From positions 310,001 through 374,000 of the forward strand of contig CAVZBZ010000004.1 in assembly GCA_963773665.1 (NCBI GenBank): DNA of 64,000 nucleotides, given 5' to 3'. Position numbers and translations under genes: made by a program. Positions 18,542-26,695 of the stretch are shown here, piece after piece. Positions within the stretch are counted from its first letter, which is position 1; every line of letters starts with the position of its first letter. Origin of the DNA: DATJLY01 sp963773665 (GTDB lineage Bacteria; Pseudomonadota; Alphaproteobacteria; ATCC43930; CGMCC-115725). Below the pieces are notes generated by a model. That model made no database searches and was not told where the DNA came from. It saw only the letters and a program-made list of their open reading frames with translations.

Positions 18542-19593
18542 GACCGTTCGCGCTGCTGCTGCCCGGGCCGATCGGGCAAGTGACCGGCGGCTATCTTTAC
18601 GCGCGGCGCCTCGTCGAAGGCTTGCGTGCGCGGGGCGGCGAGGTTTCGGTGCATGAGCTACCCGGCCGCTTTCCCGATGCCGACGATGAAGCGCGAAGCG
18701 CTTGCGCACGGGCGCTCGCCGGCCTTGGCGACGGCGATGCCGCCGTCATCGACGGGCTCGCCCTTCCCGGATTTCGCGACTGCCTCGAGCGCGAGGCGCG
18801 GCGCCTCAAAATCCTCGCGCTCGTGCATCATCCGCTGCCGGACGAGACCGGCATCGGCGCGGCGGAGGCGAATGCCTATCGCGCGCTCGAAGCGCGGCTG
18901 CTGCCGCGCCTCAGCGGCGTCGTTTGCCCGAGCGAGCGCACTGCCGGCGCGGTCGCTTCCTATGGCGTGCCGCGCGCGCGCATCGCAGTCGTGGTGCCCG
19001 GCACGATGAAGCCCGCCGCCGTGCCGACGCGCGCCGCCCGCCTAGGGCCGCTTCGCCTTCTCTCGGTCGCGACGGTGACGCCGCGCAAGGGCCACGGTCT
19101 TTTGATCGAGGCGCTCGCGCGGAATGCAGCGCGGCCGTGGCGCCTCACCATCATCGGCAGCCTGACGCGCGATCCCGAAACCGTGGCCGGAGTGCGCGCC
19201 GCGATCGCGCGCCATGGCTTGGGCGACCGCGTGACGCTGGCCGGCGAGTGGGAACAGGAGCGGCTCGGCGCGGCCTATGAAGCGGCCGATATTTTCGTGC
19301 TGGCGTCTTATCACGAGGGCTACGGCATGGCGTTCGCCGAGGCGCTGGCATACGGATTGCCAATCGTCGCCACGACCGGCGGCGCCATTCCCGAGACGGT
19401 GCCACAAGGGGCCGGATTGCTCGTGCCGCCGGGCGATGCCGCTTCGCTGGCCGATGCGCTTGCGCGGGCGATGGACGATGGCGCGCTGCGCACAGCGCTC
19501 GCGGCGGGCGCGGCGGCGGCCGGGCAATCGTTGCCGAGCTGGGACGAGGCGGTCGAGCGCTGGATCGAAAGCGCCGGGGCGCTGCTCGCGTGA
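18538..19593 (+). CDS. Glycosyltransferase family 4 protein
   Basis: 351 residues, GT-B fold. 'GPIGQVTGGYLYARRLVEGLRARG' is the N-terminal acceptor loop; the C-terminal GT4 part has 'LLSVATVTPRKGHGLLIEAL', 'VTLAGEWEQERLGAAYEAADIFVLASYHEGYGMAFAEAL', with the ExxxxxxxE donor motif, and 'IVATTGGAIPETV'. The GTG start at 18538 overlaps the previous stop (GTGA) and replaces a further upstream ATG. Probably transfers a sugar from a nucleotide donor; the product is unknown. Confidence 0.88.
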   Translation: MRPFALLLPGPIGQVTGGYLYARRLVEGLRARGGEVSVHELPGRFPDADDEARSACARALAGLGDGDAAVIDGLALPGFRDCLEREARRLKILALVHHPLPDETGIGAAEANAYRALEARLLPRLSGVVCPSERTAGAVASYGVPRARIAVVVPGTMKPAAVPTRAARLGPLRLLSVATVTPRKGHGLLIEALARNAARPWRLTIIGSLTRDPETVAGVRAAIARHGLGDRVTLAGEWEQERLGAAYEAADIFVLASYHEGYGMAFAEALAYGLPIVATTGGAIPETVPQGAGLLVPPGDAASLADALARAMDDGALRTALAAGAAAAGQSLPSWDEAVERWIESAGALLA

Positions 19594-19772
19594 AAAACTT
19601 TGCCGCCGACTGGCTTGCGCCGCGCCTCGCCTGGGCCGCGCGCTCCGGATTTTCGGCGCGCGACAGGGCCGCCGGGCTGACGGTTGGGACCCACGGTGCC
19701 GGCGCTTCGCCCGCCGTCGGCCACCGCGACCTGCTGGCATTCCCGCCCGATCCGCGACAAATTGCCCCCTAA
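19590..19772 (+). pseudogene. Short coupled reading frame, possible methyltransferase N-terminal remnant
   Basis: 60 residues from a GTG that overlaps the glycosyltransferase stop by 4 bp, the same coupling seen upstream. The start 'KNFAADWLAPRLAWAARS' resembles the first residues (FSADWLALRE-like) of class I methyltransferases that follow this glycosyltransferase in related genomes; the rest has no methyltransferase motif and stops early. Either a decayed gene or a small protein of its own. Confidence 0.35.
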
Positions 19773-19787
19773 ACCCGGAGGTGAGGC

Positions 19788-20072
19788 ATGGCACGCGCGC
19801 TATGGAACGGCAAGGTGATCGCCCAGAGCGACCGGTTCGAACTGGTCGAGGGCAACGTCTATTTCCCGCCCGATACGGTCGACCGGCGCTATCTCAAGGA
19901 CAGCGCCACGACGACCGAGTGCTCGTGGAAGGGCACGGCGCACTATTACACGCTCGCCGTCGAGGGCGCCGAGAACGAAGACGCCGCCTGGTACTACCCC
20001 TCGCCGAAGCAAGAAGCCGCCCAGATCCGCGACCACATCGCCTTCTGGCGCGGCGTCACGGTCGAGCGCTAA
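19788..20072 (+). CDS. DUF427 domain-containing protein
   Basis: 94 residues, the usual single-domain length. Family landmarks are 'ALWNGKVIAQSD', 'EGNVYFPPDTV', 'CSWKGTAHYYTL' and 'AAWYYPSPKQEAAQIRDHIAFWRGVTVE'. AGGTGAGGC lies upstream of the ATG. The biochemical role is not established. Confidence 0.92.
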   Translation: MARALWNGKVIAQSDRFELVEGNVYFPPDTVDRRYLKDSATTTECSWKGTAHYYTLAVEGAENEDAAWYYPSPKQEAAQIRDHIAFWRGVTVER

Positions 20073-20124
20073 CGGGGAGGGCGGGCGCGGAAACCGCCTA
20101 TAAGAAGCGGGAGGTTGCATCCGC

Positions 20125-20814
20125 ATGAGCGCCGGCCGCACCATTCTGATCGTCGATGACGACGCGCTGCTGCGCCGTTCGCTTGCCGAGCAGCTCCAGC
20201 TGCACGAGGAATTCTCGACGCGCGAGGCCGGCTCGGGCGCCGAGGCGCTCGACGACGTGCGCGCGCACCATTGCGACGCGGTCCTGCTCGATGTCGGGCT
20301 CCCGGACATGGACGGGCGCGAGCTGTGCCGCCTGATGCGGCGCAACGGCGTGCGCGCCCCCATCCTGATGCTGACCGCGGCCGACGGCGAGGCGGACACG
20401 ATCCTGGGCCTCGATTCCGGCGCCAACGACTACATCACGAAGCCTTTTCGGCTCAACGTCCTGCTCGCCCGGCTGCGCTCCCAGCTGCGCCAGCACGAGC
20501 AGAGCGAGGACGCGGTCTTTACGATCGGCCCCTACAGCTTCCGTCCCGGCGCGAAGCTCCTGGTGGACGAGAGCGCGCGCAAGAAGGTGCGCCTCACCGA
20601 GAAGGAAACCGCGATCCTCAAATATCTCTACCGCGCCGGAGAGCGCATCATCGGCCGCGACATACTGTTGAACGAGGTGTGGGGCTACAATTCGGGCGTC
20701 ACGACGCACACGCTCGAGACGCACGTCTATCGTCTCCGCCAGAAGATCGAGCGCAATCCCGCGAAGGCCGAGCTTCTCGTCACCGAGCCGGGCGGATACC
20801 GCCTCGTGCCGTAG
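20125..20814 (+). CDS. OmpR/PhoB-family response regulator
   Basis: 229 residues: a receiver domain with the acidic pair 'VDDD', phospho-acceptor Asp in 'VLLDVGLPDMDG', 'LTAADGE' and 'ITKPF', followed by a C-terminal winged helix ('RLTEKETAILKYLYR', 'LLNEVWGYNSGVTTHTLETHVYRLRQKIE'). It has no adjacent histidine kinase. The VTTHTLETHVYRLRQKIE form is typical of a conserved alphaproteobacterial group. Confidence 0.93.
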   Translation: MSAGRTILIVDDDALLRRSLAEQLQLHEEFSTREAGSGAEALDDVRAHHCDAVLLDVGLPDMDGRELCRLMRRNGVRAPILMLTAADGEADTILGLDSGANDYITKPFRLNVLLARLRSQLRQHEQSEDAVFTIGPYSFRPGAKLLVDESARKKVRLTEKETAILKYLYRAGERIIGRDILLNEVWGYNSGVTTHTLETHVYRLRQKIERNPAKAELLVTEPGGYRLVP

Positions 20815-20837
20815 CGCACGCTGCATCGGTACCGTGC

Positions 20838-20850
20838 GCCCCTTCGGGGC
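20838..20850. terminator. Small GC hairpin after the response regulator gene
   Basis: GCCCC-TTC-GGGGC forms a five-pair hairpin 24 bp past the stop, within a longer weak inverted repeat (GTGCG...CGCAC). There is no T tract, so it is a weak terminator at most. Confidence 0.3.
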
Positions 20851-20868
20851 GTAGTCGAAGGACGCACA

Positions 20869-21357
20869 ATGCCGCCGCTCGAAACTTCGCGGCTTCGCAT
20901 CGCGCCGCTCGAACGGAGGGATGCCGAGGCGCTCCGCGCGATCACCGACGATCGGGCGATCACCAGCGCTATCCATTTCCTGCACGAGCCCTTCACGCTC
21001 GCCGATGCCGAGGCGCTGATCCGCGGCGGGATTCACGGCGTCGAGCGGTTCCTCGGCGTGTGGAAGGAGCAGGAGCTGATCGGCGTCGTCGGCACCGGAC
21101 GGCGCGGCGAGGATGTCGAGGTGGGATATTGGTTCGGCACCCGTTTTTGGCGCCAGGGATTTGGCGGCAAGGCGGTGGGAGCCGTGGTAACGGCATTGCA
21201 GCGCGAATTTCCCGGGCGCGAAATCATCGCCGAGTGCCGGCGCGAAAACCGCGCCTCGTGGCGCCTGCTCGAACGGCTTGGCTTTGCGGCGACCGGGAGC
21301 GCGGGCGAGCGGCCGGGGCGCGAGAGGCTGCGCCTCAGCCCCGCGCCAAGTCCCTGA
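20869..21357 (+). CDS. GNAT N-acetyltransferase (RimJ/RimL type)
   Basis: 162 residues. 'TSRLRIAPLERRDAEAL', 'EVGYWFGTRFWRQGFGGKAVGAVV' (acetyl-CoA loop QGFGGKA) and 'CRRENRASWRLLERLGF' are standard GNAT landmarks. The end overlaps the convergent CoA-binding protein gene by 23 bp. Substrate unknown. Confidence 0.88.
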   Translation: MPPLETSRLRIAPLERRDAEALRAITDDRAITSAIHFLHEPFTLADAEALIRGGIHGVERFLGVWKEQELIGVVGTGRRGEDVEVGYWFGTRFWRQGFGGKAVGAVVTALQREFPGREIIAECRRENRASWRLLERLGFAATGSAGERPGRERLRLSPAPSP

Positions 21358-22738
21358 TCGCGGGATAACGCGCCAGAAGCCCGGCGCACTCGGCCATTTC
21401 CTCGACATTGTTGAAGGTCGGCACGCCGGCCTGCTCCATCGCCGAAAACCATTCGGCCTTGCCCGGCAGCGTCCCCATCATGCTGTGGAAATAGGGTAAT
21501 CCAACATCGGGCGCCTGCGCCGCGAGCCGTGCGATGATCGGCCCGGCATCGACCATGAAGGGCACGACATGGATGCCGAGGATCGCGTCGAACGCGCCCT
21601 TGCCTTCGCGCACCGCGGTCTCGAGCGTCGCCGAAAACCGCTCCTCGCGCGCGTCGGCGAGAAGATCGACGGGATTGGCGACCGCGGCTTCCTGCGGCAG
21701 GTCGGCGCGGAGCCGCGCCGCCATCGCGGCGGGCAAGGGCGGCAGCTCGAGCCCCTGCGACGCCGCCTCGTCGGTGCAGAGGACGCCGGGCCCGCCCGAA
21801 TTCGACAGGATGAAGACGCGCCTTCCGATGCCGTGCGGAAATGCGCCGAACCCCTTCGCCGCAAGGAGCAGCTGGCGCAATGACATGACGCGCAGCAGCG
21901 CGGCGCGCGCGGCGAACACCGTGGCTTGCGCCGCGCTCATCGCGGCGGCACCGGTATGGCGCTTGGCGGCATCCGCGCCCGGACCGGTGCGGCCGCCGAT
22001 GAGCGCCACGACCGGCTTTTGAGCCGCAACCCGCCGTGCGACCGCGGCAAAGCGCGCCTCGTCCTCGACGCTCTCGATGTAGAGCAGCACGGCCGCGGTC
22101 CCGGGATCGTCGCCGAGATGATCGAGATAATCGGCGACGCCCAGTTGCGTCGCGTTGCCGACCGAGACGATCGTGCCCAACGGAATGGCGAGCCGGTGCG
22201 CCGCCGCGATCAGCTCCTCGCCCAGGGCGCCCGACTGGGTGATGAAGGCGATGGCGCCGTTCCGGTTGGGCCCGGGCGGCATGTCGCGCAAAAACGTCGC
22301 GGCAAAGCGCGCGCCGCGCGTCAGGTGGATGATGCCGGCGCAGTTGGGGCCGACGACGGCAAGACCGTGCTCGGCGATGAGGCTTTTGAGCTCGTTGTCG
22401 CGCGCGCGGCCGGCCTCGCCCGCCTCGGCGAAGCCGCCCGGCAGGATGATGATGTGGCGGTGGCGGGTCGCCGCCGCCTCGCGTACGGCGTCGAGAATGA
22501 GGTCGGGGCGGATCGCGATCACGACCGCGTCGGCGGGCTCGTTCAACTCGGCGAGCGAGCGCCGCACCGGCAGGCCGAACATCGTGCCGCCGCGCGGATT
22601 GACCGGGATGATGGTGCCGGAGAAGCCGGATATGCGCAGCATCTGCAGCACGGCGCCGCCGGTCGAGCTTGGCCGCTCGCCGGCGCCGACCACGGCGACG
22701 CTGGAGGGCGCGAAGAACGGTTTCAGGTCGTGCGCCAT
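21335..22738 (-). CDS. Acyl-CoA synthetase (NDP-forming) alpha-type, CoA-binding protein
   Basis: 467 residues. The order is a CoA-binding Rossmann domain ('PSSVAVVGAGERPSSTGGAVLQML', 'VNPRGGTMFGLPV'), then ligase-CoA domains with 'GPNCAGIIHL', 'FITQSGALGEELI' and 'KRHTGAAA', where the His in 'KRHTGA' is the likely phosphohistidine. The ATP-grasp (beta) domain is absent and no beta-subunit gene is adjacent, so the partner must be elsewhere. The ATG at 22738 is one base from the xthA stop, suggesting an operon with xthA. Confidence 0.85.
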   Translation of the reverse strand: MAHDLKPFFAPSSVAVVGAGERPSSTGGAVLQMLRISGFSGTIIPVNPRGGTMFGLPVRRSLAELNEPADAVVIAIRPDLILDAVREAAATRHRHIIILPGGFAEAGEAGRARDNELKSLIAEHGLAVVGPNCAGIIHLTRGARFAATFLRDMPPGPNRNGAIAFITQSGALGEELIAAAHRLAIPLGTIVSVGNATQLGVADYLDHLGDDPGTAAVLLYIESVEDEARFAAVARRVAAQKPVVALIGGRTGPGADAAKRHTGAAAMSAAQATVFAARAALLRVMSLRQLLLAAKGFGAFPHGIGRRVFILSNSGGPGVLCTDEAASQGLELPPLPAAMAARLRADLPQEAAVANPVDLLADAREERFSATLETAVREGKGAFDAILGIHVVPFMVDAGPIIARLAAQAPDVGLPYFHSMMGTLPGKAEWFSAMEQAGVPTFNNVEEMAECAGLLARYPAIRDLARG

Positions 22739-22739
22739 C

Positions 22740-23537
22740 TCATCCGTCGAGCCGGACCATGACGGGGACGTGGTCGGACGCCTTGTCCCAGCCGCGCACC
22801 GCGCGATGCACTTCGGCCGCGCCGAGATGCGGCTGCAATCCGGGCGTGACCCACACGTGATCGAGCCGGCGGCCGCGGTCCGAGGCGGCCCAGTCGCGAT
22901 TGCGATAGCTCCACCAGGTGTAGAGCCGCTGCTCGGGTGGGACGAAGTGGCGCACCGCATCGACGAACTCGGCCGAAGCCTGAAGCTGGGCCAGTTTCTT
23001 CACCTCGACCGGCGTGTGGCTGACGACGGCGAGGAGCTGCTTGTGCGACCAGACATCGGTTTCGAGCGGCGCGATGTTGAGGTCGCCCACCAGCACCATC
23101 GGCTTTTGCGCCTTGCGCCTGCCGCGGAACCAGCGCGTCAGCTCGTCGAGAAAGCGCAGCTTGTGCGCGAATTTCGGGTTCTCGTCGGGATCGGGAATGT
23201 CGCCGCCGGCGGGCACATAGACATTGTGCAGCTCGACCCCGCCCGGCAGCTCGGCGATGGCGTGGCGGCAATCCTCGCGCTCGCACCAATGCTCGACGCG
23301 CGCGTTCTTGAGCGGCACGCGCGACAGGATGGCGACGCCGTTATAGCTCTTCATGCCGTGGAAATGCTGATGCCGGTAGCCCAGCGCCTCGATCTCGGAT
23401 TTGGGGAAGTGCTCGTCCGGCGTCTTCGTCTCCTGGAGGCAGAAGACGTCGGGCTGGAACTCGGCGACGATGCGGCGGACGTTGTCGATGCGCAGCCGCA
23501 CCGAGTTGATGTTCCATGTGAGGATCGAAAGGGACAT
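22740..23537 (-). CDS. xthA: Exodeoxyribonuclease III
   Basis: 265 residues. AP endonuclease/3'-5' exonuclease of base-excision repair. Catalytic motifs: 'TWNINSVR' (Asn), 'CLQETKTPDE' (Glu), 'NVYVPAGGD', 'VLVGDLNIAP' (Asp/Asn), 'RLDHVWVTP' (Asp) and 'SDHVPVMVRL' (His). The start is ATG 23537 (MSLSILTWNINS), preceded by a GGAGGCC-like stretch. No damage to the active site is seen. Confidence 0.95.
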   Translation of the reverse strand: MSLSILTWNINSVRLRIDNVRRIVAEFQPDVFCLQETKTPDEHFPKSEIEALGYRHQHFHGMKSYNGVAILSRVPLKNARVEHWCEREDCRHAIAELPGGVELHNVYVPAGGDIPDPDENPKFAHKLRFLDELTRWFRGRRKAQKPMVLVGDLNIAPLETDVWSHKQLLAVVSHTPVEVKKLAQLQASAEFVDAVRHFVPPEQRLYTWWSYRNRDWAASDRGRRLDHVWVTPGLQPHLGAAEVHRAVRGWDKASDHVPVMVRLDG

Positions 23538-23635
23538 CGGAGGCCACACACATGCGTGAGGAAGAGGGCCGCTACCAGATCATAGTCCCAGGAAACGCGC
23601 CCGCGGCATTAGCAGGTCTCCAGCCCCCAAGCCCC

Positions 23636-23977
23636 TCAGGCGGCGCGCAGCACGAAATCGACATGCACTTCGTCGTAGGGAAAGACGATCCGCCCATCGT
23701 CAACGCGGTCGAGAACGCCAGACTTGAGAAGCGCCTGTAAGTCACCGTGGACGGATTTCACGTCGCGGTCCACCCGGCGCGCGACTTCGCGAACCGCGAT
23801 CGGTCCGGCCCCGGTCATCGCGCGCAACACCTCCCATCGTTTCGGCGTGATCACTTTCCACAGCAACTCGGCTGATGCGAAGCCGATGAAGGCCCGCTGT
23901 TTTTGGCCCTCAAATGCGCGGCGCATTCTCGCTTTGGTATCGTCCACGGAGGAAATGCCTATCGTCACCGTGGTCAT
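23636..23977 (-). CDS. HTH antitoxin of a TumE-type toxin-antitoxin pair
   Basis: 113 residues. A winged-helix DNA-binding protein of the HVO_A0114 type: 'ITPKRWEVLRAMTGAGPIAVREVARRVDRDVKSVHGDLQALLKSGVLDR', with the recognition helix around 'RDVKSVHGDLQALL', then 'GRIVFPYDEVHVDFVL'. The ATG at 23977 overlaps the toxin stop (ATGA). The gene order toxin-then-antitoxin and the coupling match known TumE pairs. It likely binds the palindrome upstream of the toxin gene and represses the operon. Confidence 0.82.
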   Translation of the reverse strand: MTTVTIGISSVDDTKARMRRAFEGQKQRAFIGFASAELLWKVITPKRWEVLRAMTGAGPIAVREVARRVDRDVKSVHGDLQALLKSGVLDRVDDGRIVFPYDEVHVDFVLRAA

Positions 23978-24258
23978 GAGGGCCTCCACATCTCGATCTC
24001 GTCCCAGAAATCCGCCACGAGCTGCGTCAAGCTCGTGAAGGCATAGCTCACTTCTTCAACTCCGACGTGCTTGTGATCGCCCTTTCCAGTTTCATTGTCG
24101 AAACGCAGCACGCACACCTCGTCAACAATGAAGGCCAGGCGGTACTTGAACCCATGCACGCTTCCCGATACCGGGCTGGGCAGCTGCCAGATTACCATAT
24201 CGGCGAACCGCCCTTCGCTTACGATCCGCCTTTCGCGAAGCAACAGCCGGACCTTCAT
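23974..24258 (-). CDS. TumE-family toxin (DUF6516)
   Basis: 94 residues from the ATG at 24258. Family landmarks 'KVRLLLRERRIVSEGRFADMVIWQLPSPV', 'HGFKYRLAFIVDEVCVLRFDNETGKGDHKH' and 'FTSLTQLVADFWDEIE'. TumE proteins are proposed RNase-type toxins. The upstream in-frame extension is rejected because the promoter lies inside it: the start codon directly follows the -10/palindrome, which implies a leaderless message. Confidence 0.82.
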   Translation of the reverse strand: MKVRLLLRERRIVSEGRFADMVIWQLPSPVSGSVHGFKYRLAFIVDEVCVLRFDNETGKGDHKHVGVEEVSYAFTSLTQLVADFWDEIEMWRPS

Positions 24259-24293
24259 GTTGGTATTTATACCAACAGCGATAACCCGGTCAA
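24259..24293 (-). promoter_or_regulatory. Promoter and palindromic operator of the TumE operon
   Basis: On the minus strand TTGACC (24293-24288), a 16-bp spacer and TATAAA (24271-24266) make a good housekeeping promoter. The -10 lies inside the perfect palindrome GTTGGTATAAATACCAAC (24276-24259), and the toxin ATG begins at the next base, about where transcription should start. This predicts a leaderless mRNA and autorepression by occlusion of the -10. Confidence 0.65.
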
Positions 24294-24347
24294 CGCCGGA
24301 AACGGCGTTCCAACACATGGGATTGGGACAAGAAAATCGGCATTAGA

Positions 24348-24893
24348 CTAGAACACGAAGAGCGTATCCCCGACAACACCGAGCGGCCAGCGGCCGCCGC
24401 CGAAGAGCCGGAATTTCGCGGCAAAGGCGTGCGCCGCGCCGACAGCGGCCGCGCGCGCCAGCGCGGCCTGGTGGCACGCTTGCGCCGCGGCACCCGAGGC
24501 GACGCGCGCCAACGCCTCGTCCGCGACTTGGGCGCGCGCCAGCGCCATAGCGGCAGCGCCGTTCAAGGCTCCGGCCGCCAGCATGACGCGGCTCAAGCCT
24601 TCGAGGAGGGCGACATCGCCGAAGCGCGCAGACGCTTCCGACTTGAGCCGGGATTCGGCGGCGCTTTCGGCATCCCACCAAGCGCGGCTCCAATCCAGGC
24701 GCTGCGTCAGATGCACCGCCTCGCGCCAGTCCGCGACCGGCGCCAGCGCGATCCCGGCAAAGCCCAAGGCGCCCGCCAGAAGCCGCGCGTCGATCCGCTC
24801 GCTTTCCGCCAGCTCCTCGCCGCAGGCGGCGAACCAGGCGGCCTGGGCGATCTCGGCGATGATTTCGCCGATCGCCGCGTCGAGGCCGCTCAC
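24348..24893 (-). CDS. Hypothetical protein coupled to a PaaA-like diiron protein
   Basis: 181 residues, almost wholly helical and Ala-rich, starting MSGLDAAIGEIIAEIAQAAW and ending 'PLGVVGDTLFVF'. No motif is recognised. The ATG overlaps the stop of the diiron protein gene (ATGA), so it is likely an accessory or partner subunit of that protein, by analogy with multi-subunit phenylacetyl-CoA epoxidases (inference). Confidence 0.65.
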   Translation of the reverse strand: MSGLDAAIGEIIAEIAQAAWFAACGEELAESERIDARLLAGALGFAGIALAPVADWREAVHLTQRLDWSRAWWDAESAAESRLKSEASARFGDVALLEGLSRVMLAAGALNGAAAMALARAQVADEALARVASGAAAQACHQAALARAAAVGAAHAFAAKFRLFGGGRWPLGVVGDTLFVF

Positions 24894-25597
24894 GCCGCCT
24901 CACGCACCTCGGGCAGCTTCAGGTGGAGATGATCCTCGACCAGCGCGCGGGCGCGGCCGATGAAGTCCGCGCGCATGTCCGCATTGGTGTGCTGCTTGAT
25001 GCCCCATTTGCGGAAGAGCGCGTTGTTGGCGGACTCGTTCCGGCCGAAGAACGGCGGCAGCAATGGGAAATAGCGGTCGATCGCGTCCTGCACCTTGGCG
25101 CGGCCTTCCGCGGTCCGGCACAGCTCGGTGCAGAAATCCTTGCCGAACTGGGCATGGAATTTCTCTTCCGGCATGGTGACGCGCGCGAGGTTGCGGAGCG
25201 GCTGGAAGCTGCAATGATTCAAGTCCTCGACCTGGATGATCTCGGCGAGATCGGCCAGGAGCTTGATGACGCAGAATTCCTCCCACGTCTTCAGCGGGAA
25301 CTCGAAGATCGAGAGCGGGCGGCGGCCTTTGGGCGTCATCTCATCTTCGGACAAGCCGATCTGGCGGCCCAATTCGCGGAAGCGCACGTGATGGCCGTAT
25401 TCCTCCATGGCGACGCGGCAGGTGAGCCACTTCGCATAGGGCGTCGGCGCCAATGCGATCGCCGGCTCGTCGAACACCTGCGCGCCGTAGAGCTCGTTCA
25501 CCGCGTGGCTGCGCACGATCTTGCGCACTGCCGTCTGGTAGTCCTCGGGCGCGGCGTTGAAGGCTTCGACGTTGGCGATGGTCTTGGCGGCGGGCAT
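24890..25597 (-). CDS. PaaA-like ferritin-fold diiron protein (phenylacetic acid catabolic family)
   Basis: 235 residues. Carboxylate-bridged diiron ligands are visible as 'VAMEEYGHHVRFREL' (ExxH) and 'TMPEEKFHAQFGKD' (EExxH), with 'LLADLAEIIQVEDL' between them. These match the catalytic subunit of phenylacetyl-CoA epoxidase-like oxygenases, but the other paa subunits are absent. It sits in an operon between an SDR gene and a helical hypothetical. It may oxygenate a different acyl-CoA. Confidence 0.78.
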   Translation of the reverse strand: MPAAKTIANVEAFNAAPEDYQTAVRKIVRSHAVNELYGAQVFDEPAIALAPTPYAKWLTCRVAMEEYGHHVRFRELGRQIGLSEDEMTPKGRRPLSIFEFPLKTWEEFCVIKLLADLAEIIQVEDLNHCSFQPLRNLARVTMPEEKFHAQFGKDFCTELCRTAEGRAKVQDAIDRYFPLLPPFFGRNESANNALFRKWGIKQHTNADMRADFIGRARALVEDHLHLKLPEVREAA

Positions 25598-25613
25598 GGG
25601 CTTTCCCTTTCGT

Positions 25614-26543
25614 TCAGAGAACAGGCTCCGAGCCGAAGGCTTCGAGATCGGACGACAGCGGCAGGAAATGCGGCGCGAGCGTATGGGCGACGGTCTCCCC
25701 GATCTTCGCGCGGTCGGGCAGAACGGTGCGCACGGATGGCCTCGGCTGCGAGAACAGCATGAGCTCGCGCCCGCGCACGCCGAACAATTGGCCCGACACG
25801 TGGAGCGATTCGGGCCCCGCGAGCCAGGCGACGAGATCTGCCACCGGCTGCGCCGGCACTTTGAGCGCGTGCGCTTTGTAGGCTTCCTGGGTCGGGTTCT
25901 GCGGCTTGATGCTCTCGGTGACGCGGGTCGCGGCAAAGGGCGCCACCGCGTTGCACGTGACCTTGGTGCGCGCCATGTCGAGCGCCACGACGCGCGTCAA
26001 TCCCAGGAGCCCGGCCTTGGCGCTGGCATAGGCCACTTGGCCGAAATTGCCGTAGAAACCCGCGGTCGAGACGATGTTGACGATGCGGCCCCAGTTGTAG
26101 TCGCCGCCGCCGCCGCGCCCCGATTTCTGCTGCTCGCGCATCACCGGCGTCGCCGCGGCGAGCACATAGAAGGGCGCCGAAAGATTGGTGCGGAGCGCCG
26201 CTTCCCAGTCCATCGGGTCGGCGCGGAAGATGAACGCATCGCGCAGGATCGCGGCGTTGTTGACGACGATGTCGATGCCGCCGAATTTTTCCACCGCAAG
26301 AGCGACCGCGGCGGCGGCGGCCGAGGGGCTCGCGATGCTTTCGCTAAACGGGACGGCGCGCGGGCCGAGCGCCTTTGCCACGGCGGCCGCGACGCGCGGA
26401 TCGGCACCGTCGCCGCGCATGTCGGTTCCGGAATCGGCGACGATGACCGCCGCTCCTGCAGCGTGAAGCGTCTCGGCGATCGCCCGCCCGATGCCCCGTC
26501 CGGCGCCGGTGACGAGCGCCACCCGTCCGTCGAGCGCGCCCAT
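25614..26543 (-). CDS. Short-chain dehydrogenase/reductase
   Basis: 309 residues. NAD(P) motif 'TGAGRGIG', 'NNAAIL', and the catalytic 'STAGFYGNFGQVAYASAKAG' with Ser, Tyr and Lys. It is longer than the 250-residue standard; the C-terminal ~60 residues ('ARLSGQLFGVRGRELMLFSQP'-like onward) resemble the extension of multifunctional beta-oxidation-type SDRs. First gene of the operon with the PaaA-like protein (16-bp gap), so probably acts on a 3-hydroxyacyl-CoA-type substrate (inference). Confidence 0.85.
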   Translation of the reverse strand: MGALDGRVALVTGAGRGIGRAIAETLHAAGAAVIVADSGTDMRGDGADPRVAAAVAKALGPRAVPFSESIASPSAAAAAVALAVEKFGGIDIVVNNAAILRDAFIFRADPMDWEAALRTNLSAPFYVLAAATPVMREQQKSGRGGGGDYNWGRIVNIVSTAGFYGNFGQVAYASAKAGLLGLTRVVALDMARTKVTCNAVAPFAATRVTESIKPQNPTQEAYKAHALKVPAQPVADLVAWLAGPESLHVSGQLFGVRGRELMLFSQPRPSVRTVLPDRAKIGETVAHTLAPHFLPLSSDLEAFGSEPVL

Positions 26544-26695
26544 GTCAGACCTCCCGCAGGGTCATTGGCCCGCTATCCACTATACGCCTCGCCGTCCGGC
26601 CGGCAAATCAGCATGAATACCAATTATCAGCAATACGAACAGTTGTCAACCTCATCCGGGTTGCGCCGCAGCGGCGGGCGAGCCAGATTGGCGCC

